Assembly (NCBI RefSeq): GCF_011386835.1
Contig: NC_088791.1
Location: 31,470,998-31,534,997, forward strand
Source: Chrysemys picta bellii
Taxonomy: Eukaryota; Chordata; Testudines; Emydidae
DNA: 64,000 bases
Direction of reading: 5' to 3'
This document shows positions 46,125 to 55,492 of the stretch, piece after piece. Every line of letters starts with the position of its first letter. Positions within the stretch are counted from its first letter, which is position 1. Below the pieces are notes generated by a model. The model worked only from the letters and a program-made list of their open reading frames with translations, was not told where the DNA came from and searched no databases. The translations under genes were made by a program, and so were the position numbers.

Positions 46125-48198
46125 ATTGGAGGGAATTGCCTAATATAGGAGGCAGAAAACTAGGGCAATCCTTCAGTATATTTGTTTTCTTTAGTTACTG
46201 CCTATATCTTAGAGCTTCCAAAAATGTTCTATCTTTTTGTGTATTTGGTGGTCTTTCATGGACTTGTTTTACTCACTAGACTCTTGTATTGAACCTATTA
46301 TTTTACTCATTTACCATTTAACATATATTAGTGTTATGTTTTTAGCCTATAATAATAATCAGTTTTTGACTGCTACGTACTTTTAGAAGATACTGTATTT
46401 GTAGTTATCCCTTCCACATTAGATGGAGTATCCCCAGGAGTTTGGACTTGCTTCGCGGCACTCAATTTGCTGGTGCGAAGGAATGTTACTCAGCAGTTCC
46501 CTTCTATAATCCCCCAAGAAAGAGTTCTAATCTCCAGGTCTGCTCATGTAAAAACAGAGCTTATGTCCTGATACAAACCCTTGTCCTGGAACCAACTAAC
46601 CAGATTGTGTAGTTCTACTCCAGCACAGTTGTGAGAAAAGGGGCTATGAAAATGCTAATCTAGTCAAGAGCTCTGTAAGGCAATTTGACATATTTCCAAT
46701 AGAATTGGCTGTGTCACTATACAACAAAATCCCACACAGAGGAAAGCATCACAGCATAAAGCAAAAATACTGTAGGCTGAAATATTTTGCTACAGTTTCT
46801 AATACTAAGACAATAAATATGTCATGTACCTACCCAAAAGAAAACCATAATGAATAGAGAGAAAATAGTTGGAAAAGTTTTTGCTAATAGAACCAATTTA
46901 TTAACATGCCTGCAAAAATTCTCAGACTGAAAACTTTTAGTGGGAAACAACCAATGGAACTGATAATACTATGCTCTCTCCTCAGGCCCTAGGTTGCAAT
47001 ATATATATTGCCAGATAATGTTTGCCCTTCTTGCTGACAGTGAATATTGAGGTAGGTTCAGTGAATCTGGTCCCCATCCCAGCCACTCTGGAAGCTGTGA
47101 GGGCACCTGGTGGCAGAGAGGTTGCTGAAGTTTTGTACCACACTACCATGCCACCTCAGGGTCCTGCACTTGCATGTACTATGGCAGACAGTTAAATCTG
47201 TCCCATGCTTCAGGAAAAGTATTTTTAGCTTATTCTGTTGTTTGCCTCACCAGACAAGGAGGGGATGGTTCAGTGATCTAAGCATCACTTAGAAATACCA
47301 GCCCGGAACCACATCAGCTCAGCAATTCATGCCATCTGAATGTTGAAGACTTAGCACCCCATTGAGATGAATGTAATAGGTCATGTCTCAGAGCTATTGT
47401 CTTCAATTGCCTGCAGATTCAGGGAGATGACAATACGTTGCTCAAATTGGTTCATATGTTCAACATTTTCTTTTCAGCCATAAGGATTGCTAGCATAGTT
47501 TGGGCCTTGCTCCCATTTGTGCCTTTTAAAATCTCCCCCTGGATTCTGGAGCACAATTCTGTGGCAAGGGGAGGATCCCAAGGCAAATGCCACAGCCGCA
47601 GAATCATGGACCATGAAGCCCTTAGTATAACATCCACTTTCGATGCTTTTTATGAATTAGCTGGAGGAAAATGAATGAAAAGGTAGAGGGAGATCATGGT
47701 AATCTACTGAGAAAAGGCTAGCAGAAAATCTCCTTCTGACAACAGAAAAGTCCCTTGATAATACTCCAAAAGAGACAAATACAAACAGGAATTGCCGGTT
47801 CCTCCTTTTCTGGATTCCTAGGACACAGCTTGCCTAGTGACCATAAATGTATGCACACAGAAACTAACCAGGTTCAAGCACCACCTTAGGAATCTCTCAA
47901 CCCCCTTGAGCCTTGTGTGAAAGTAAAATGAATTATATTGTAGAAGTAGAATGAATTAAAGAAATGCTGTATGTTCCTTTAAGCAGGAATGAGGAATGTT
48001 GAGATAAAGTTGTCAGGAAGAGGAACATTAAGGTATTGAACAATGGGTCCACTTAAGCTGATGGAGGGACATTAACAGGAGATTGGTGAGAGTTAATAAG
48101 GACATGAGATATGTGTCTAGCCCCAGGTAAATTTATCAGTTCTGCTTCCTTTGTAATCTTGTTAATTTCGCACCCTTTTATCTGTATAAATAAGGTGG
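46125..48198. other. Unassigned sequence
   Basis: About 2 kb without a gene or a repeat I can name. A short hairpin, 'cttcgcgg' with 'gtgcgaag', lies near 46450-46482. Confidence 0.35.
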
Positions 48199-48212
48199 TT
48201 TGAGCCTTGTAT

Positions 48213-48314
48213 CAGAGTAGCAGCCGTGTTAGTCTGTATCCGCAAAAAGAAGAACAGGAGGACTTGTGGCAATTTGTTAGTCTCTAAGGTGCCACAAGTC
48301 CTCCTGTTCTTCTT
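48213..48314. mobile_element. Foldback 'GAAAGCTT'-family fragment with 14-bp TSD
   Basis: It starts 'cagagtagcagccgtgttag' as the family does, runs to 48271, then turns back. Arms 48243-48271 and 48290-48318 are perfect 29-bp inverted copies around an 18-nt loop. The direct repeat tttgagccttgtat lies at 48199-48212 and 48315-48328. Both arms share a variant ('aggaggact') where the copy at 34979 has 'aggagtact', so one arm was copied from the other. Confidence 0.85.
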
Positions 48315-48328
48315 TTTGAGCCTTGTAT

Positions 48329-49262
48329 GGCACTCACATTTTCTGGGTGTATTAGCAGAGCACTTTTGCTAATAAACAGAGTGGTCTGACAAATTGTGAA
48401 TCCTGAGTTTGACTTTGACACTTGTCAACATGATACAGGAGGTCAGCAGTAGGTGCAGCCAAACCCATGTTGAAAACAGTTTAACTGAAAATCCAGACAG
48501 GACCAAACCATGTTCAACACCATTTCGGTGTGCAACTAATGCAGCAGAGTGCAGCTTATGCAACTTGAAACTAGGGGACTGGAAGAGCTGAATGGGGGAT
48601 GCTCCCCTGGGGTTTAAAATAAATAAATATGCTAGTTTGTGCAGTATGGTGTATCCCAAAGGCAAAAAATAATTAGGCTCTTCAGAAGTGTAAATGTCCA
48701 CCCAGCAATATCCAGAGAGCGGTGAAATCATCCCAGCTTCCCTTCAACTTAATGGAGAATTTTTAACTAGGTACTCCATGCAGCCCTAGGTACTCTTTAC
48801 AGCCCTGGTTTAATAGGACATTTTGAAGGACTGATCTCACTAATTTAGGAGCCAGTTATCACAGCCATTACATTTAGTCATATCTAAAAGGTGAGCTGCA
48901 TCTTTCCCCACAGTCTTCTCATATCAGCAAATCTGTTGTTTTCTACAAGATTGATTTCTATGGTGTTTATCATCAGAGTCATTAATTTACTGCTGCAGTA
49001 AATTCCCAGGTCCTAGTGCCAGGCACTAATGTAATTAGGGATGTGACTCTCCATTTCTTGCATACATTCATTTGCAGTCATAAATAATGTAGTGTTTGGA
49101 AGCAGTCTTAAAATTGCTACTGCACTCAGATAACATCAATATTGCCTGTGCAGTGCCAAAAAGATATTGATTGTGCAGAACCACTTGTACCAGCAGGAAT
49201 GAGAAATGCTTCTACATTCTTGGGCTTTGTGCAAGTCTCCTCCTAAGGAAACAAATGAAATT
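48329..49262. other. Unassigned sequence
   Basis: Nothing recognised. The 120-aa minus frame at 48369-48731 has no motif. Confidence 0.35.
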
Positions 49263-49263
49263 C

Positions 49264-49403
49264 ATATATGAGACATTTTAAGATGGTTTGTGGACTACAA
49301 AAAAACAAGTGTCCAGAAATACAAGTATATACATATATTCATATATTTCTGGACACTTGTTTATTTTTGCAACCCACAAACCATCTTAAAATGTCTCGCA
49401 TAT
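49264..49403. repeat. Long hairpin, about 58-bp arms
   Basis: Left arm 49264-49321 and right arm 49343-49403 are near-perfect inverted copies ('agacattttaagatggtttg' against 'caaaccatcttaaaatgtct', then 'caagtgtccagaaat' against 'atttctggacacttg'). A loop of about 21 nt of TA-rich sequence separates them. The size suggests a MITE. A transcript would fold into a strong stem. Confidence 0.85.
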
Positions 49404-50938
49404 TTGACCCCATTTATGCAGACATCCATCACAGGAATAATTTCCTAGCTGTGAGTGCAGGAATGTGCTTTCTGGGGTCAACAGAGTCACGGTGGTAATT
49501 ACAGAAATAATTGCTTTTTATGCATTTTTCACTTACAGAAACTCATTAAAATGTTCCTCTTGAAGAGATAGAAAGGAACAATGTTTTAAGACATGTTAGA
49601 CAGAGAAGGGTCTACGTAAAACACTTTCTATCTCCTTCATTGTATTATAGCTCCTTGACAGTGATCCTGAATTAATTTTCACACTGCATACTCTGATTCT
49701 GAGCTGTCTTGAGCTGTGCAGGTTTTGCTGGTTTAATTTGTAACAGTTTCAGAGGCTTACAATGAGGCTTAGAAAACACAGAGTGCTCTCGTGATTATTT
49801 AAAAGATTATGTAGCAGAAGCAGTCATTCCACAATTAAGGTTACAGCTGGCTGAGTTTCAATTTAAAGTAGGTTAGATTGACTGGACCAAAGTTTTAAGA
49901 CTTGCTAGACAGAAAAGGGTCTTTATTTATCCTTCACTGTATTAAATTTCTTTGACAATGATTTGCATTAATTTTCACGTGGCATACACTAATTTTTGCC
50001 TCAGTATTATCTAGCTCTATCTGAATTGTTCAGATTTTGCAAGTTTAGTTTGCCTAGGATTTACAGAAACAGGGCTGCCCCCAAGTGGACCTTAGAATCT
50101 TGAAAGAAAGAAAGAAAGAATTTTCACATAAAAAGGGAAGTTAAGGTTACAGACACATCAGCGTGTTGAGCAGATACTACTTTTGAAGAAGGTTATATAA
50201 AGAAAAAGTTATAAACCCAGGCAATTCAGGAAAAGGGCAGCACTCCCATGAAACCCAAACATTTGAAACTATGGAAAGTCTCACTCCGGTAGAAATTACT
50301 TTAGCTCTGATCTCATAGTGACGCCCGGAGAAAATCAGTAACCTTATCCATTCCTAACAAAAAAGCCCCCGCTTGTCAGTGACCAAAAATATTAGAATAA
50401 TTCACACTTCTTCTTACGCAGCTCACAGGGGGGAAATGGATTTCCAAAAATCTTAGGCCTCGTGGATTGCCTGGGATATGCTGGATTTGGGGCACCATCC
50501 TCTCAAGTACATGATTCCCTCCCATTTTCATTGGGAGAGCAAGAGAGCTGTGTGGAGAAGGTCCTGAAGGCTGTGTTTCTATGGGCTCTAAACCATGCAG
50601 ACCACCTAGTAATCCTCTAGGATTTTAACTACAGGGATCCTGCTTACAGTGTAGCCCTCAGTCCACTCACGGCCATACAGATATGGCTAGTGCACAGGGC
50701 AGCTCGATGGACAGGTGGTAGTATGGACTAAACTAGTGATACTCAGACTGAGGTGCAAGAGCCACAAGTGGCTCTTTCATGTGTCTCCTGTGGCTCTTTG
50801 CAGCACGTGATATTAAAACTCTGTGTGATTTCATTATTAACCAATCTAAGTTATTAACCAATCAGGATGCTTTTACTATGTTATTAACCAATTATAGTTG
50901 GTAAAATAATAATACTTGGTCAGTCATTTTGCTGTGAG

Positions 50939-50941
<3 letters not shown>
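49404..50941. other. Unassigned; short GAAA microsatellite
   Basis: (GAAA)n lies at 50101-50120. 'gttattaacca' is repeated three times within 50837-50892 ('ttattaaccaat'). A phrase near 49558-49635 ('ttttaagacatgttagacag', 'aagggtct') is echoed at 49892-49925 ('ttttaagacttgctagacag', 'aagggtct'), and 'ttgacagtgat' to 'attaattttcac' at 49655 is echoed at 49952, so a diverged duplication of about 330 bp spacing is present. No gene. Confidence 0.5.
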
Positions 50942-50993
<52 letters not shown>

Positions 50994-51020
50994 CACACAC
51001 ACACACACACACACACACTA

Positions 51021-51053
<33 letters not shown>

Positions 51054-51054
51054 T
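50942..51054 (+). repeat. Compound (TA)n(CA)n microsatellite
   Basis: About 24 TA units, then CA units, then 'tatacatatata', then a second CA run. Alternating purine-pyrimidine throughout, so cruciform or Z-DNA structure and length polymorphism are plausible. The minus-strand 62-aa frame across it is an artefact. Confidence 0.97.
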
Positions 51055-52067
51055 AAATAGTTCCCTTGTCATACTGTTTAAATATGAATAGATAGTACTA
51101 TAGCACATGAAACAATGAATTCACATTACTGTGGCTCTTTTGAGTATTATTGATCACTAATTTGACTCCTGAACCCACTGAGGACTGAGTATCACTGGAC
51201 TAAATAGTCATTCTAGCCATGGGTGGTTAGGGGCCAGGCTATAGTGAATGGAGTGTTGCTTGTTAACATAAATTGCTCTTGCCTGTGTTATCTCTGTAGT
51301 GTGCAGAGCTCTAGCATGGTTTGGTAAGATGATTATTACATAAATGTATTGGCTCTTTCTACACATGCAATATGAAATAATGTAATAAAATAGTTGGGAA
51401 ACTATTTAGCTATATAATGAGCCCCCCAAATGGTTAAATCACTGATATAGATGTGTCCCAATTTTGTATGATGACATCTACAAATTGCAGAGATGTGAGG
51501 CAATATAAGCCAAGACTGAATTGTGGGTAATGCCATCTCATACCAACTCATGAAACTAGGCTTGCATTATGTGCTGGGAGTAGGACAGAACAGATCAAAA
51601 ACAATCTTATTTTTTCCTAGTAGTTAATATAAATCTTGTAGGCACAAATTGACAATGGTTGAAGAGATCTAAAAGGGAAACAATCTAGTAGTAAACTGGT
51701 AAAATCAGCTGTGGAAATGACATTGTTAATTTAAGTATCAAAAAGAAAAGCTAAACAATTTCAAAATGATACGAACTATTAACTGACCTCCTATGCTGTT
51801 CCCAGACACTGTGCGATGCCTCTCAATGCATATTCTCCTCTTGACATTTTAGTAGCATAGCAGGAGGTAAATTAAAACTTAACCTACCTGCATGATAGAT
51901 ATTTGCAGGTAATTAATGGTAACAGCTGGAGCTTTAGCATCTACTCACATTTTTTTGTAACAGAGAAATAGACTTGACCATCTATCTCAGTGAGGTGCGC
52001 AGAACAAGAGTGGTATGGCATGGCTTTAATAATCAAGCATTAGTGAAGCTCCTCATTCAAAAACACA
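51055..52067. other. Unassigned sequence
   Basis: Nothing recognised. Confidence 0.35.
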
Positions 52068-52144
52068 CTGGGCCAAATTCATCCCTGCTGTAACACTAAT
52101 GAAATCAGTGGAGTTACATTACACCAGGAATGAATTTGGCCCAG
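52068..52144. mobile_element. 77-bp palindromic MITE-like hairpin
   Basis: 'ctgggccaaattcatccctg' and 'caggaatgaatttggcccag' are inverted ends, with 'gtaac' and 'gttac' pairs inside. The whole element is one hairpin. Related short palindromes lie at 3650, 18545 and 34366. Confidence 0.75.
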
Positions 52145-52444
52145 CATGCCTTGATGGAGGGTCCTTCTCAGAGGTTGCCGATCTTCAAGATGAGAGAAAG
52201 GTTATACTGTTTTGCTAAATATAAGAGCTTGTGTTGCCTCCTAGTGTCTTTCTAAAAGACATGCTGAAAAGTGAATTGATTTCTTTGCTCTTACCCACAG
52301 AAGATGTTGGAAAGACACCGACCCCAGACCTAATCTTTGCTATTAATGTGAGATAGCTATTATTAGAAATTGATGTGTCAAAAAAAAAAAAGGAGTATCT
52401 GGAACTAACTGATAAATAAAAAGTCATTGGTTCTGAAGAAATTT

Positions 52445-52980
52445 AAGAATTCATAGATTTTAAGGTCTGAAGAGACCATCATGTTTTTCCGGTCTGATAT
52501 CCTGCATAACACAGGCCATCGAATTTCACCAAGTTGTTCCGGCATCACACCCACAGATTTTGGTTGACTAAGAACTTCTTTTAAAAAGTCATTCAGTCTT
52601 GATTTGAAAACTTCAAGTGATGGAGAACCTATCACATCAATAGGTGAGCTGTTCCATTGGTAAATTGCCCTCACTGTAAAACACTGAGCTCCATTTCAAA
52701 TATGAATTTGTCTAGCTTCAGCTTCCAGCCACAGGATCTTATTACACTTTGCAAAATTAAAGGGCCCCATGCTATCAGAAATATTCTCCCCACAGAGATA
52801 CTTGTACATTGTGACCAAATCGCCTCTTAACTTTCTCATTGTCAAGCTAAATAGAAGAAGTTCAATCTATCTCTCACTATTAAAAGTATATTTTCCAGAC
52901 CTCGGATCCTTCTTGTAGCTCTTTTCTGAACCTTTTCCAATTTGTCAACTTTTTAAAAATGTGTACGACACTGAATTCCT
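52445..52980 (-). mobile_element. CR1 LINE 3' end, diverged
   Basis: Minus-strand CR1 with its tail at the left: 'ttcatagattttaaggtctg', 'ataacacaggccatcg', 'agtcttgatttgaaaacttc', 'ctgttccattggtaaattg', 'gtgaccaaatcgcctcttaa', 'gaaccttttccaatttgtc'. Its right edge meets the hAT element at 52989. Confidence 0.85.
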
Positions 52981-53333
52981 GTAACAACTAGGGCTGTCGA
53001 TTAAAAAATTAACCGTGATTAATCACACTGTTAAACAATAATAGAATACATTTACATATTTTTGATGTTTTCTACATTTTCAAATATATTGATTTCAATT
53101 ACAACACAGAATTCAAAGTGTACAGTGCTCACTTTATATTTATTTTTATTAAAAATATTTGTGCTGTAAAAAACACAGGAAATAGTATTTTTCAATTCAC
53201 CTCATACAAGTACTGTAATACAATCTCTTTATCATGAAAGTTGAACTTACAAATGTAGAATTATATACAAAAAGAAACTGCATTCAAAAATAAAACAAAT
53301 GTAAAACTTTTGAGCCTACAAGTCCACTAGGTC

Positions 53334-53990
53334 CTACTTCTTATTCAGCCAGTAACTCAGACAAAAAGTTTGTTTACATTTGCAGGAGATAATGCTGCCT
53401 GCTTATTGTTTACAATGTCACCTGAAAGTGAGAACGGGTGTTCACATGGCACTGTTGTAGTCGGCGTCGCAAGATATTTATGTGCCAGATGCGTTAAGAT
53501 TCATATGTCCCTTCATGCTTCAACCACCATTCCAAAGGACATGCATCCATGCTAATGAGGGGTTCTGCTTGATAACGATCCAAAGCAGTGCAGAGCGACA
53601 TATGTTCACTAACATCAGCTGAGTCAGATACCACCAGCAGAAGGCTGATTTTCTTTTTTGGTGGTTCAGGTTCTGTAGTTTCCACATCAGAGAGCTGCTC
53701 TTTTAAGACTTCTGAAAGCATGCGCTACACCTCAGCCCTCTCAGATTTTGGAAGGCACTTCAGCTTCTTAAACCTTGGGTCAAGGGCTGTATCTATCTTT
53801 AGAAATCTCAAATTGGTACCTTCTTTGCGTTTTGACAAATCTGCAGTGAAAGTGTTCTTAAAGCAAACAACATATCCTGGGTCATCATCCAACACTGCTA
53901 TAACTTGAAATATATGGTAGAATGCGGGTAAAACAGAGCAGGAGACATACTATTCTCCCTCAAGGAGTTCAGTCACAAATTTAATTAATG
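53334..53990 (-). pseudogene. hAT transposase C-terminal part, left copy
   Basis: Read on the minus strand from 53990, it shows hAT features in order: 'LPAFYHIFQVIAVLDDDPGY', then 'LKIDTALDPRFKKLKCLP', a Pro/Lys-rich linker 'EPEPPKKK', then 'DACPLEWWLKHEG' (the dimerisation-domain entry). A degraded 'SLSGDIVN'-type C-terminus ends at a TAG near 53334. At least two premature stops and several frameshifts are present. The family resembles Ac/ZBED-like hAT transposases; that call is from motif reading. Confidence 0.8.
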
Positions 53991-54015
53991 CATTATTTTT
54001 TTAACGAGCGTCATC

Positions 54016-54237
54016 AGCATGGAAGCATGTCCTCTGTAATGGTGGCCAAAGTATGAAGGGGCATACAAATGTTTAGTATATCTGGCATGTGAATACTTTG
54101 TAATGCCGGTTACAAAAATACCATGTGAACGCCTGTTCTCACTTTCAGGTGACATTGTAAATAAGAAGTGGGCAGCATTATCTCCTGCAAATGAAAACAA
54201 ACTTGTTTGTCTTAGTAATTGGCTGAACAAGAAGTAG
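54016..54237 (+). pseudogene. hAT transposase C-terminus, right copy
   Basis: One frame runs 74 codons from 54016 to the TAG at 54235-54237 and contains 'EACPL', a premature stop where the left copy has Glu, 'WWPKYEG', then 'PCERLFSLSGDIVNKK' and 'LSNWLNKK'. This is the conserved hAT C-terminal dimerisation region, better preserved than the left copy. Apart from the single stop it is uninterrupted. Confidence 0.85.
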
Positions 54238-54659
54238 GACTGAGTGGACATGGAGGCTCTAAAGTTTTACATTGTTTTGTTTTTGAGAGCAGTTACATAA
54301 CAAAAAGATCTACATTTGTAAGTTGCATTCTCATGCTAAAGAGACTGCATTAACGTATTGTACGAGGTGAATTGAAAAATACGATTTCTTTTATCATTTT
54401 TACAGTGCAAATATTTGTAATAAAAATAATATAAAGTGACCACTGTACACTTTGTATTCTGTCTTGTAATTGAAATTGATTTATTTTAAAATGTAGAAAA
54501 ACATAAAACATATTTAATAAATTTCAATTGGTATTCCATTGTTTAACAGTGCGATTAAAGCTGTGATTAATCAAAATTAATTTTTTAATCGCGATTAATT
54601 TTTTTGAGTTCATCGCATGAGTTAACTGCGATTAATCAACAGCCCTAGTAATAACATGT

Positions 54660-55030
54660 ATAGATTCCATAGATTCACAGATTCCAAGGCCAGACAGGAC
54701 CATCTAGTCTGACCTCCTGTATTACACAGGCCAGAGAACGTCCCCAAAATAATTCTTAGAGCAGATCTTTAAGAAAAGCATCCAGTCTTGATTTAAAAGT
54801 GGTCAGTAATGGAGACTCCACTACAACCAATTAGTAAATTGTTCCAATGGTTAATTACTCTCACCGTTAAAATGTCATGCAGTATGCCCATTTTGAGTTT
54901 GTCTAGCTTCAACTTCCAGCCATTGCATCATGTTATACCCTTCTCTGCTCTACTGAAGAACTCATTATTAAATATTTGTTCCACATCTAGGTACTTACAG
55001 ATTGTAATCAAGTCACCCCTTAAAATTCCC
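54660..55030 (-). mobile_element. CR1 LINE 3' end, diverged
   Basis: 'agattccatagattcacag' (tail), 'ggaccatctagtctgacctc', 'tattacacaggccagag', 'agtcttgatttaaaagtgg', 'attgttccaatggttaatta', 'gtctagcttcaacttcc' and 'aatcaagtcaccccttaa'. Minus strand, older than 55193-55436. Confidence 0.88.
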
Positions 55031-55044
55031 TACTTCGATGTTGA

Positions 55045-55492
55045 GCCCAATGGCAGATGGAATTCAGTGTTGATCAGTGCAAAGTAATGCACGTTGGAGG
55101 GGAAAATTTGAACTGCTCGTATACCTCACAGGGTTCAAAATTAACAATATCAATCCATCAACAGTATCAACTTACCAAGAAAAAGGGCCTGAGAATCATA
55201 GAATCATAGAATATCAGAGTTGGAAGGGACCTCAAGAGGTCATCTAGTCCAACCCCCTGCTCAAAGCAGGACCAATTCCCAGCTAAATCATCCCAGCCAG
55301 GGCTTTGTCAAGCCGGGCCTTAAAAACCTCCAAGGAAGGAGACTCCACCACCTCCCTAGGTAACGCATTCCAGTGTTTCACCACCCTCCTAGTGAAATAG
55401 TTTTTCCTGATATCCAACCTGGACCTCCCCCACAGAATAACTGTGAATGGCTCAATGAAGGTTTCTGCTCAATGTGCAGCTATAATCAAAGG
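55045..55492 (+). mobile_element. CR1 ORF2 fragment, split by a younger CR1
   Basis: The plus-strand text 'atggaattcagtgttgatca' and 'gcaaagtaatgcacgttgga' codes the 'FNVDKCKVMHIG' part of CR1 ORF2. It resumes at 55437 with 'gaatggctcaatgaagg' and 'tctgctcaatgtgcagc' ('SMKxSAQCA'). The two pieces are consecutive CR1 protein text once 55193-55436 is removed. Confidence 0.8.
55193..55436 (-). mobile_element. Young CR1 LINE 3' end inserted in older CR1
   Basis: Clean minus-strand CR1 tail and 3' region: 'agaatcatagaatcatagaa', 'ggaagggacctcaagaggtc', 'ccctgctcaaagcaggacc', 'ccagccagggctttgtcaag', ending in coding text at 'caacctggacctcccccac'. The word agaat occurs on both sides of the insertion and may be a short TSD, though it overlaps the tail. 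Confidence 0.92.

Larger units (their letters stand above)
52989..54647. mobile_element. Inverted-dimer (foldback) hAT element with 8-bp TSD
   Basis: The ends are TAGGGCTGTCGATTAA (52989) and TTAATCAACAGCCCTA (to 54647), one mismatch. The flanks gtaacaac (52981-52988) and gtaataac (54648-54655) agree at 7 of 8. Each end carries a copy of the 3' part of a hAT transposase gene plus its 3' untranslated region, so both ends are 'tail' ends: the left copy is on the minus strand, the right copy on the plus strand. The right copy is shorter and its homology stops near 54004. Only the left copy extends further into the gene (to about 53990). Confidence 0.85.

Noticed and set aside
45827..46279. 150- and 98-codon frames
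   Set aside because: They overlap the hAT MITE at 45850-46124 and start or end in unrelated flank.
49321..49342. TA-rich loop as a promoter TATA box
   Set aside because: It sits in the loop of a long hairpin, with no gene nearby.
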